A stretch of 64,000 nt of DNA from Amoebidium appalachense (Eukaryota; Ichthyosporea): assembly GCA_963693365.1 (NCBI GenBank), contig CAVNZM010000005.1:8990001-9054000 (forward strand), in the 5' to 3' direction. Position 1 is the stretch's first letter. The number at the start of each line of letters is the position of its first letter. Below the pieces are notes generated by a model. The model made no database searches. It saw only the letters and a program-made list of their open reading frames with translations, and was not told the origin of the DNA. Below are positions 41,986 through 64,000 of this stretch, piece after piece. The translations under genes were made by a program, and so were the position numbers.

Positions 41986-42598
41986 GATCATCATATCTCC
42001 TAGATCTTATAATAAAAAATTAAAAAATATAAAAATAATAATAATATAATAATAATAAAAAAAGGCTTAAAAATGGTGGAGGTGGCTTATAATTGGTATT
42101 CTTGCAAGTGCTCAGAGAACGATAGTTTTCCATTTGTGTTGGACGGTGACTGTGTGACAGAAACTGTGAACGTACAATGTCTGAAATTCGTGTGTTGCTT
42201 GCTATTTTTTTTCTTTTTCTTTTGACTTGCTATTCGGGATGTTACCCCGAATAATCCCGAATAGCAAGCACACATGAATTTCAGATAAATCCAGTCAAAA
42301 GAAAAAAAAAAAAAAAAAAAAAAAAAAGAATTTCAGACATTGTACGTTCACAGTTTCTGTCACACAGTCACCGTCCAACACAAATGGAAAACTATCGTTC
42401 TCTGAGCACTTGCAAGAATACCAGTTATAATCCACCTCCACCATTTTAAAGCCTTTTTTTTAATTTTTTTTTATTTTAATTTTAAGGTCTAGAAGATATG
42501 ATGATCAAAAAAAAAAAAAAAAGAAAAAAAAAGAAAAGAAAAAAAGAGAGAAAAAAAAAAAAGTGGCCCAAGTGACTACGTACGTGCACATACGACCC
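41900..42598. mobile_element. Fold-back (long inverted repeat) element, about 700 bp
   Basis: The left arm starts GGGTCGTATATGCACG and the right arm ends with its near complement, CGTGCACATACGACCC. The complementarity continues through poly-T/poly-A, GATCATCATATC, GTGGAGGTGG, GCACTTGCAAGAATA, GAACGATAGTTTTCC and TGACTGTGTGACAG. Arms are about 280-300 bp around a centre near 42210-42320 that holds a second hairpin (CTTGCTATTCGGG / CCCGAATAGCAAG). There is no coding capacity, so it looks like a non-autonomous fold-back element or large MITE. Confidence 0.8.
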
Positions 42599-42854
42599 AC
42601 TTTGCATGCAAGCAGTGGACTGAAAACCACAAAGGAACACACGTGGATTGTGGGAGCCCACATTCATTGATTTGCTCTACACGGTGCAGTAGCACAATCC
42701 GTATAGTTTGTGTGGTTGCTGCAATGTCGAAGCCCTAGTTAGTACCACACATAATATAAAAACACTCCACAATACCTAAACACACACGGCAAGTGTGATG
42801 CAGACAAAGTGGGGAAATAACACATGACGGGGGAACACACACCCCCCCCCCCTT

Positions 42855-42886
<32 letters not shown>

Positions 42887-43322
42887 AAAAAAAAAACCAC
42901 CCCAACACCCACCATAAACCCCCACCCACGTGCAGCTGTGCAACACCGAAGCCACACATGCCCAGCCAGTCCACCAAGGAGAGTTAAATCACACCTATTG
43001 TTCCCACAGCTAATGGCCCTACTCTTTGTTCGAGAAAAGGGTGGAGAAAACTAAATCGTATTAATACCTACTAATAAGATTCATCAAAGTCACGGCGATA
43101 AAGACACGACTTCAGATAGACATCGTTAACCCTAAGAAGACGTGCAACCCCCCCCCCCCCCCCCCCCCCCCCTCTCCCCCCCCCCCTCCGGGAGACGCCA
43201 CCTGAAAAAAACAGCACAAAACCAAAAAAAAACAAAACGAGAAAACGAGAAAAAAAAAACAAAAGAAAAAAAAAACAAAAACAAAACAAAACAAAAAAAC
43301 ATAATTTTCATCACACTCTTTC
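42599..43322. other. Spacer downstream of Pam17 gene
   Basis: Unique sequence with poly-C/poly-A runs at about 42842-42890, 43149-43190 and 43200-43300. No gene recognised. Confidence 0.45.
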
Positions 43323-43508
43323 TTATTCCTTATTCTTGATCAGCCGGTAGTTCTCCAGGTCTGCCGGGCGCAGCTTAGCCCTCTGCATCTTAACCCATTT
43401 GCGGTAGTCTGCCAGGGTGGCAATCTTTTCGCCGTAAAAGTCCTCCCCCATCTTCTGCAGGTCAAGCACCCGGTGCCTGTTGATGCGTTTTTGATAGTCC
43501 GTTGTGCG
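43323..43508 (-). CDS. PAM17: PAM17 exon 4: C-terminal domain and stop
   Basis: Acceptor CCAACAG|CGCACA, phase 0. YQKRINRHRVLDLQK, then EDFYGEKIATLADYRKWVK, the most family-specific stretch. TAA at 43325-43323. Confidence 0.85.
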   Translation of the reverse strand, partial: RTTDYQKRINRHRVLDLQKMGEDFYGEKIATLADYRKWVKMQRAKLRPADLENYRLIKNKE

Positions 43509-43758
43509 CTGTTGGGGTTGTGTCGTGTTAATCTGTGTTGTTTGTTTGTTTGTTTGTTTCTTTCTTTTCTTATTATTATTATTATTATTATTATTATTTT
43601 ATTTTATTTTGGGGGGGGGGGGGGGGGGGGGGGATGTGTTGTCGAGTGCGAAGGGCACATTCACAACAGAGAACACAATGCAGAGTGCACATCAAGCATC
43701 AGAGTATACTAATCAGCAAAGCATATGGGGCGGAGGGGTTAGGGTGGGGCAGGGAAAG

Positions 43759-43804
<46 letters not shown>

Positions 43805-44031
43805 ATGGATTAACAGATCCTACCGAAATTGTCTGAATAGAAGTCCATGGCAGAATATGAGGGGGGGGGGGGGGCTTCTACGTGTAGTATACAGTGAGTG
43901 CAAACTCTTCAGAGCAAAGCAGTGCCAGCCCAAGAAATGAAAAGGGAGAGCCTATAGAGTCCACCCAGAACTCTGGCTGTATACGTAAGCTTTCACGCCA
44001 GGACTTACAGAGACATGAACACGGTTTGCAC

Positions 44032-44066
<35 letters not shown>

Positions 44067-44524
44067 TGTGATCACGTGCCCACGGGTATGTGTGCGTGTG
44101 TAGTGCTTCATTGTGGGGCCGGTGGTGTGAACGTGGTTGTGTCTGTATGTTCTTGCGCACGTGTGTTTGCATACGCGTGCTCTGGGGATGGCGGGTGGGC
44201 GCCGGGGGGAGGGGGGGGGTTGTGCGGAACACGGTACGAGGTACACATACACGATGAGAAGCATGGTGCAGGACACATGCAAAGTATGCAACATCAGCAA
44301 TGCGCACAGTATGCATCATAAGCAGAGCCCATTCTCAGGGAGGGCCCAAGTCATCAAATGTGTCTGAGTTTCAGCCCCTGAGCTCGCGTACTTACGACTC
44401 TCCAACTCAGACAGCAGCATCAGGGGGTATGGGGGGATGTTACAGAGTGTAGAATCACACACGAGTCATGACTTATTGTAGATAGGCAGAGGAAAGAGAG
44501 AATAAAGAAAAAAACATGCAAACC

Positions 44525-44561
<37 letters not shown>

Positions 44562-44743
44562 GGGGGGGGGGGGGGGGGGGGAAGAGTATGCAGGTCCAGT
44601 AGAGCCCATTGTCCAGGGGAAGCGGGGTATGTGGGAGGGTAGGGAGGGTAGGGTTGGTGGGTGATTTATTAATTTTTTTCTTTCTTTCTTATCTTTTTCT
44701 TTTTTTTTCTTTCTTTTTTTTTTTTTTTTTTTTGTGTGTGGGT

Positions 44744-44778
<35 letters not shown>

Positions 44779-44909
44779 GGGATGGCAAGGATGGAAGCAT
44801 AAGAAATTGAAAAAAATGAAGTAAACCCATCATCAAGGAGGTCCACATGCATCCACAAACGAATGTCCTTCGACAGACCCACAGGGGCCGGGGCCAGGGG
44901 AGGAGGAGC

Positions 44910-44948
<39 letters not shown>

Positions 44949-46068
44949 CATCAACATGGGCAGGAAGTGGGAAAGGTGGGAGGGGGGAGGGGGGGGGGGG
45001 GGGGGGAGGAATATCTCACCAGCTGAATCTGGTTTGCAAGATCGCGATTGAAAATTCTCCATGCACCGCGGAACACGCTGCCACCCACAACATAGCCGAT
45101 ACCCATGGCCACGAGGTTGCTGGCAATCATCGCAATCATGGGGTCGACCATGCCCCTGCAAAAAAAAAAAAAAAAGAAAAGAAAAAAAAAAACAAAAAAA
45201 AAAACGATTAAGTTTCCGATTAGATAAAGATTAAGCCGATCAATAGACTCGAGCAGATAAACGACCACGTGTACGACCAGATGGGAATTAAAAGCTATTG
45301 GTGAGCATTGCATGGAATACTAAAATCTGAATGACAATGAGATGGAAAAAAATCAATGTCTTGTTGGTGTCACAGTTATTGAACTACACGAAGCCAACCA
45401 AGCCCCCACTCCCCTTCCCCCCCCCCCCCCCCCCCCCCCCCCTTCCCCCCTCCACCCTTCCCGTGCCTCCCCCCTACCCCCCCTCCATACCCATGTGCAC
45501 ACCGGAACCCCCCCCCCCCCCCCTCACACACACACACACACACAAGCGAAACCCCCTTCCCATCTCTCCTACTTCTATGTGCCTTGATATGCTCCCCCCT
45601 CCCCCCTCCCACCCACCCACCCTTCCACCCCCCCCCCCCCCCCCCCCCCCCCACCATACACACACACACAGACACACCACCACCACCACCACACACACAC
45701 ACACAAACATACACACCACCACGACCACACCGCCCGCCCGCTCCCACGCCTGCCTAAATCAACGCAGGAACACGCACGCTCCTTTACCCCACACCATCCA
45801 CAGCACAATAAGTCTCATTTCAGCACACATACCTTTTACAAATGCCCCCCCCGCCCCCCCCCCCTCCACCCATCTCCCCCCCCCCCCCCCCTTTTTTTTT
45901 TCCGTTTTGCATCCAAACTGATACACTATAAAGAACCCCTCCCATATGTACCCCAGGCCATTCCCTCCAACCCACCCCTCCTCAACCATCCACCTTCCCA
46001 CCACACAAGAACATAAAACACACACACAAACACTCATTGGCAACCCCCCCAAACCTCTCAAAAAAAAA

Positions 46069-46111
<43 letters not shown>

Positions 46112-46219
46112 AATACACACACACAAAAAAACACACACACCAAACATCAGCCACGAACGAGCAACGAACAAAGAGTCAACCCACCCCCCCCCACCCCCCC
46201 CCCCCCCTCCCAAAAAAAA

Positions 46220-46255
<36 letters not shown>

Positions 46256-47958
46256 CAGGAAAAAGCGGCCCACTTACATAATCAGCATCGCCTGTGGGTT
46301 CTGAGGGTCGAAATTCGGGTCCTGATCAGGAGCAAAGATGTACGGGTTCTGCCTCACCCACGTGAAAGACGACCCGAACCCAAACCCAAAACCAAACGGA
46401 ATACCCGCAAGCCTTCCCCTCAACTTGAGCTTGTTCATCCACTCTCTGTACTGCTCAAACGGGAGGGTTATCGCTCTTCCCTCCCCGGCGGAGGCAGCGG
46501 TTTTGGTTGACTGTTGCGTTAAACGCTGTGCGGTGCTGTGGAAGAGGGTGGTGTTTGAGTAAATAGACTGTACTGGATGAGAAAAAGGGTGGAAAGTAAA
46601 CGAAATATAAAAAGCCAAGAGGGAAAAGGGGTTTGCTTCTTTTGCTTCAAGGAATGAGGAAGCGCGGGGTGAGGCTGGGGGGGGGGGGGGGGGGGGGGAT
46701 TCTTGGAATGCAAGGCCATGAGAAACGGCATGCGAGCAGGGGAGAAGGGTGGGCTTTGGGTGTGGCCTGGGGGAGACGGGGGGGAGGGGGGGGGAGAGGG
46801 GCACGACCTGGGAGGGGGGGGGGGGGAGGGATGAGAGAGGAGAGAGAGAGGACGGGAGGGAGGGAGAGAGAAATGGTGTGCGTGTGTGTGCACGTGCACA
46901 TGTGCGCATACGGGTTCATACATTGCACGGGTTAAACAACCGTAAGACATTCATGCAGGAGCACACACGTGTGGGTGTGCAGTGCGTGTGCGCACACACA
47001 TACACACGTGACTCTTCCACGTATAACTTGTAAACCCGTACCGTGGATGTCTCCATACACAAGTGCACACGCATAGAACACACACTCTTTCTATCTCTCT
47101 CCCTCTCCCTCTCCCCCCTTCTTTTTCTCTCAAGCTCGTCTTTCTTCCCTCTGCCCTGTCCGTTTCTGCCTCTCCACCACTTTCTCTTCCCGGCCCCCCC
47201 CCCCCCCCCCCCCCCCCCCTCCCCCCCCCTGCTTTGTCCCCCCTCAGCCACATCCTCTCACTTCATACCGTCGCTTACCCCGCCCTCCCTCCCTCCCCCT
47301 CCCCTCCCCCCCCCCCCCCCCCTCCCTTCCCGCCCCTCTCGTCACCCGTCGCGTGACCCCCCCCCCCCCCCCCCCCCTTCTCCCCCGCCTCAAAAAAACG
47401 ACATTCGTAACGTGTGCACGTGCAGCTTGTCTGCAATGCTTGGTCTGCCACAAGTACAGCACAGTTCGTATACTTCATTCCCACATGCAAGAAAACCACA
47501 GTTCAGTTAGTTCCAAACAGTTGAAACCCGCAGTGGTCGTGTACAATACATGCGGTGAAAAACGCGCGAGGGTGCTTCAAGCCAAGCATTGAAAGAGGCC
47601 ACAAAGTCAGCCAAAAACTAAGATGGCACCAGAAAAACCAAGTCTCAGAGAAACAGAACGCCGAAAGAACGGTTGCATGTACCTGTCCTTATTGTCTGAG
47701 TGTTTGCAACCGATTGCTTCTTAGATGACGAGAAGCGGCCCGGGGAGGGGGGGGGAGAGAGGGTGTGTGTGTGTGTGTGGGGAGGGGGGGGGGAGAGGGG
47801 GGGGGGGGGGGGGGGGGGGGGGGGAGGGGGAAGAGAACAGGTTTCACCAACCTTCTAAAGGAGCGAGCTGCCGTCTGGGTTGAAGACGAAACGTTGAGTG
47901 AGGCAACCGCTAACCGCCTGAACGGCGCAGAAAAATTCTGAAGACCAGCAAGTGCCAT
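43323..47958 (-). CDS. PAM17: Pam17-like subunit of mitochondrial presequence translocase motor
   Basis: Four exons give a complete 240-residue protein with phases 0-0, 0-2, 2-0 and 0-stop. The N-terminus is rich in Arg/Ser/Ala with almost no acidic residues, as in a mitochondrial targeting sequence. Then come LPFEQYREWMNKLKLRGRLAG with a first hydrophobic segment (GIPFGFGFGFGSSFTW), DPNFDPQNPQAM, a second one (AMIASNLVAMGIGYVVGG) and a C-terminal tail with DFYGEKIATLADYRKW. The last motif and the two-helix layout match fungal Pam17, an inner-membrane protein of the PAM module that supports Hsp70-driven import. The middle loop is shorter than in yeast. The call rests on remembered family motifs, not on a search. 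Confidence 0.78.
43509..45019. other. Intron 3 of PAM17, poly-G blocks and dispersed repeats
   Basis: Contains two or three dispersed-repeat copies (about 43635-43730, 44220-44350, 44583-44630), poly-G blocks and an (ATT)n tract near 43568-43600. A short open stretch at 44860-44900 on the minus strand was considered and not used. Confidence 0.5.
44220..44350 (+). repeat. Dispersed repeat family, best copy
   Basis: Core motifs in order: GAACACGGTACGAGGTACAC, ACGATGAGAAGCATGGTGCA, GCAACATCAGCAATGCGCAC, CAGTATGCATCATAAGCAGA, GCCCATTCTCAGGGAGGGCC. Other copies in the same orientation: about 7375-7435, 7612-7677, 8160-8208, 10855-10995, 11868-11970, 18255-18365, 20760-20860, 23370-23490, 43635-43730, 44583-44630 and 59235-59335. 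No TIRs or coding capacity seen. Confidence 0.8.
45020..45155 (-). CDS. PAM17: PAM17 exon 3: second membrane segment
   Basis: Acceptor TTTGCAG|GGGCAT, donor CTG|GTGAGA, phase 2 to 0. GMVDPMIAMIASNLVAMGIG, then YVVGGSVFRGAWRIFNR. Confidence 0.85.
46278..46567 (-). CDS. PAM17: PAM17 exon 2: first membrane segment
   Basis: Acceptor AGTACAG|TCTATT, donor TTAT|GTAAGT, phase 0 to 2. Encodes FEQYREWMNKLKLRGRLAG, a Gly/Phe-rich membrane segment and DPNFDPQNPQAMLI. Confidence 0.82.
47848..47958 (-). CDS. PAM17: PAM17 exon 1: mitochondrial targeting sequence
   Basis: ATG at 47958-47956, then MALAGLQNFSAPFRRLAVAS and TAARSFRRL, amphipathic and basic. Donor TTG|GTGAAA, phase 0, matches exon 2. The link to exon 2 rests on phase and the presequence-like composition of both. 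Confidence 0.65.
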
Positions 47959-48545
47959 CTTGGAAAATCTACCACCGAAAAGCGGGTGTGATTATCAAGT
48001 ACTGCTGGAAAATGGTGGCGTTTAGGTCCACAACAATGACGATGGAACAAGAACCAGTCTTCCGAAATTCTTGTGCCCAGCGTAGCGACAACGAAACGTA
48101 CAAAGTCGCCGTACGTTTTTGATAACTTCTCAAGAAAAAAAACCAAAAACAAAAAAAAGGGGGAAAAAAACTGCGTTGAGCACTCAAGAAACACGAAAAA
48201 GTGGCACGGCCGCGGTGGCTGGGCCATGTGGCTTATCAAGGCGTTTTCGCGCCTTACCATTTTTGGTGCATTTGCGTCTTCAATCGTGCCTCAGTGAAAG
48301 ATCGCCCGTCCATGAGTTGCTTTAAGGTTTCGGCTCAGTTTCCCAAACTTTTTGTTCAACTTACAATATCAGCCCATTTTTTGTGCTGGAAAACATGAAC
48401 ATTATTGACTGCGAATGATTAACAGCTAAAACAGGAGAGGGTGGCCCAGTGAGTGGGTGGGTGGGTGTGCGGATGGGTGGGTGGGGGGCAGGCTGTGTGT
48501 GTGTACATGTGTGTACGCGCGCGCGCGTGTGTATTTGTGTGTGCG

Positions 48546-48607
<62 letters not shown>

Positions 48608-48630
48608 TGTGTTTGTGTGTGTGTGTAAAC

Positions 48631-48675
<45 letters not shown>

Positions 48676-48782
48676 CGTGTACGTGTGTACGTGTGTGTGT
48701 GTGTGTGTGTGACACTGTGTGCGTGTGTGTGCGTTTGTGTGTGATGGTGGGCATGGTGGTGGTGATAATGGCGGGTAGGTGC

Positions 48783-48855
<73 letters not shown>

Positions 48856-48989
48856 GTAATGATTCGGTGGGATTTGGAACCGATAGAGCCTCAGGGGGAA
48901 CGCCTGTCATGTGGGTCCCGAGTCACCCTCGAGAAGGGGATGGAGGTGGTGGCGGCACGGTGGTGGTGGTAATAAGCAATTAGTAGTGG

Positions 48990-49021
<32 letters not shown>

Positions 49022-49681
49022 AGACCTCTGGCTGGTGTCCGTGTATTGAATCACAGTGCTACGACCAATATATATCACAGCATATGCTGCTTCATTATTC
49101 TTACCGTGAATACAAGCAATTTGAAACCTTTTTGGGCACTGCCCACCCCGGATTTACCGGGTTTTGTGTATTCTTCCAAGTTTAAGTTTACCTCCTAGTC
49201 AGGTCACGGCCGAGACCTTTACACGGCCATCTCGAAATACCAAACCGATCAACTCAGTCAGTCTATACACGTGACAAAAAGCCACCTACTCCCATTGAAA
49301 AGCTGAATCTGAAGTTAAAAAACGACGGAATCTGTTGCAGTGTTAACTTTGAACATCATTTCTAATAAGAAATAGTTCCTGTATTCCAATGGACAAACGA
49401 AGGACTTCAAGGGTCGACAAGGGTGAATAATACATCATAATATATCCTTTTTTCGCCTCAAAAGAACTGAGCCTGTTCTTTCTAACTCACCAAATGTGTG
49501 ATGAGATGTCCTTAGAACTCGGTACAAAACATCAGGTCATACTGATACTGAAATACTTTGAAGTTATGAAAAAATTACAACATTATGCCTTGCCTTCTTA
49601 GTGCCTATAGAAGTACAACAGTCGCGCGAACGGTTAGTTTTCCATCTATTCCTGCAATGGGATAGGCCTGAGTGTCCAGAA
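47959..49681. other. Spacer between hexosaminidase and PAM17 genes
   Basis: Positions 47960-48420 are unique. Positions 48440-48760 are (GT)n, 48797-48854 is an uninterrupted run of 58 G, and 49050-49680 is unique AT-rich sequence. No gene recognised on either strand. Confidence 0.5.
48797..48854. repeat. Uninterrupted run of 58 G
   Basis: In the spacer between hexosaminidase and PAM17, preceded by about 300 nt of (GT)n. Confidence 0.96.
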
Positions 49682-62405
<12,724 letters not shown>

Positions 62406-62808
62406 GGTGACTAATTGAGCTAAGTGAACGTATGCCTGATGTTAGACGGCCAACATCAGAACCTCCAGAACTTGCGAAAACTGCGGTGACTCGAGTGTGG
62501 TTGTTTGTTTTTCGATGCCTTCCAAATAAGGTAAAAACTGGTTGATAAAAGCGCACTGGCCTTTCCTCGATAGTGTCAAAGAAAATCATGATTCAAACAA
62601 AAGTTGTAGCTCAGTACCGAAATTCGAGTACTTTTCCAGAAGAATTTGCCACGAGCAAAAAGGTTTTTCATAATTGAGCTTTGGTTTCTATAAAATAGAG
62701 CCATGATTGGTTTTGTGTTGGATTGGTGTTGGAATACATGTCCATCGCCACTGTTTCACAAGTACATTTTCCTTGTTTATATCGATCTCTCCGACTTGTC
62801 AGAGGTCG

Positions 62809-63131
62809 TCACTTATCGCTGATGGCGCCCAGATAAGCAGACGCGCCGGCTCTCTCACTTTTCCGTCTTTGGCTGAGGCTAGCCACCTGAGCACATGAAC
62901 CCGAGAAAGTTAGATAGGACGCATATGCCTTGCCATCTTCATACCACATATCAAGCATTGTAAGCTTGTTTATTTTGTATGTAAGAGAAGAATAAACGTT
63001 CGCATGTAAAGAACATGTGCCAGATGCATGATCCCATGGCCACATATTGAAAGATGGCCATGGCGATGGCCCTGGCCGCACAGATCTTCGAATGCCGCGG
63101 CCGCCCTTAGCACAGCTCCTCAGAACATCAT
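62809..63131 (-). CDS. Possible terminal exon of an unknown gene
   Basis: Acceptor TATTACAG|ATGATG opens 106 codons to a TGA at 62811-62809 in unique, non-repetitive sequence. The product is not low complexity (stretches such as MWPWDHASGTC and LTMLDMWYEDGKAYASY). No family is recognised. Its phase 1 start agrees with the candidate exon at 63426-63521. It could equally be chance. Confidence 0.25.
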
Positions 63132-63425
63132 CTGTAATAAATAATACTTTGGCTGAATGTGAAACTCCCTCCCTCGTTCCTCGTGGGGGGACCTTCCCCC
63201 CCCCCCCCCCTTCCTCCCCCAATCCCCCCCTTCCCCTCCTTCCCCCCCCCCTCCCCCCGGCGGTCCCCCCCTTCCCCCCTTCCCCCCCTCCCCCCCCCCC
63301 TTCTCCCCCATCATATCCCGGTCCCCTCCCTCCCTTCCCCCCCCCCCCCCCCCCCCCCCCGGCCCTTCTCGAGCTCCCCCTCCCCACTCCCCCCTTCCAG
63401 ATTACGCCCCGGATTCATGATTAAC

Positions 63426-63521
63426 CTGCAGAACATGTTGCAGCCTTCTGCGGAACCCTCCATAACAATGGCGTGGATTTCAGAAAGGTCAGCCTTCTTT
63501 GCCCTCTATGACTGTCACAAA
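63426..63521 (-). CDS. Possible penultimate exon of the same unknown gene
   Basis: Acceptor CATTTAG|TTTGTG and donor GCAG|GTTAAT, 96 nt, phase 1-1, compatible with 62809-63131. On the plus strand the same region has a strong acceptor (CCTTCCAG|ATTACG) and an open frame, so the strand is unsettled. Confidence 0.2.
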
Positions 63522-64000
63522 CTAAATGCATCCACAGGTGTGAATGCCAACCAATAACGTTGATGAGCTTCCCAGCCTTCCCGATCGGTTAATTTATTAA
63601 TAAAACAAATATTTTACACTAGAAAATGTGCCTGTGCCATGCACGACCGCAAGTTTTAACCATGGTGCACGTGTTATATGAGGACTGTGTGACTCGGAGC
63701 CGCTGGTGTTAACGGCAGCACCGTCTCTGTATTTACTTGTGTGTGTGTGTTTGTCCTTATGTCAAACCGCATGCTTGCGCGGGGGAAGGTGATGTTTGTT
63801 TTTGCAAACACAAACAAATTGTGTGATTGTGGCTGTTTTGGTTGTGTGACGGTCACTTGGCTTTTAGTTTTGTGTGTGTGTGTGTGTGTGTTTAAAGTGT
63901 GTGTGTGTCACACGCGTGGTGCTTGTGTGTGTGTGTGTGTGTGTGTGCGTGTGCGTGTGTGTGTGTGTGTGTGACACTGTGTGTGCACGTGTGTGTGATG

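Larger units (their letters stand above)
62406..64000. other. Region upstream of hexosaminidase, one weak candidate gene end
   Basis: Positions 62406-62800 are unique, with ATTGG motifs at about 62707 and 62722. Positions 63190-63410 are poly-C/T and 63730-64000 is TG-rich. Two open stretches on the minus strand (62809-63131 and 63426-63521) are listed separately. Confidence 0.45.

Noticed and set aside
44821-44900. Possible extra PAM17 exon on the minus strand
   Set aside because: Exons 3 and 4 already join in phase 0 and give a continuous family-like sequence; adding it would bring in unrelated residues.
63404-63557. Plus-strand exon resembling a JAMM-like protease segment
   Set aside because: The acceptor is good, but the metal-binding His-x-His pattern is not present and the match is too short.

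Overview
This is eukaryotic DNA. Genes are split by GT-AG introns. Coding exons are short islands of unique sequence in a sea of poly-G/poly-C runs, (GT)n/(CA)n, (CT)n and other simple repeats. Protein families (Ca-binding EGF modules, TSP1, a chymotrypsin-fold protease, a GH20 hexosaminidase, mitochondrial Pam17, a pogo-like transposon) suggest a unicellular relative of animals or another early-branching opisthokont-like eukaryote. The species cannot be fixed from the sequence alone.

All four supported genes lie head-to-tail on the minus strand. From right to left they are: (1) 62405-49682, a complete 11-exon beta-N-acetylhexosaminidase (GH20, about 544 aa) with a signal peptide. Its intron between exons 4 and 5 carries a 3.0-kb pogo/Tigger-like DNA transposon (56027-59024) in the opposite orientation, with a frameshifted transposase. 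(2) 47958-43323, a complete 4-exon gene for a 240-aa Pam17-like subunit of the mitochondrial import motor. (3) 40009-31791, a 10-exon secreted or membrane-tethered chymotrypsin-like serine protease followed by three thrombospondin type-1 repeats and a hydrophobic C-terminal tail. (4) 29641 to the left edge, a very large secreted protein of at least 2057 residues in the window: signal peptide, a Pro/Met-rich region with basic cleavage-like sites, two tandem copies of an unfamiliar beta-type module, then at least 35 EGF-like domains in 26 phase-1 exons. It has no stop codon and runs off the window.

Exon edges were set by hand from splice consensus, reading-frame continuity (every exon length agrees with its phases except one protease junction) and domain alignment. 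Intergenic spacers (29.6-31.8, 40.0-43.3, 48.0-49.7 and 62.4-64 kb) hold simple repeats, a 700-bp fold-back element at 41.9-42.6 kb and members of a dispersed repeat family. The 62.4-64 kb spacer also holds one weak exon candidate pair. The three secreted products (EGF protein, TSP1 protease, hexosaminidase) fit extracellular-matrix or cell-surface and glycan-processing roles, but nothing here shows that they act together.
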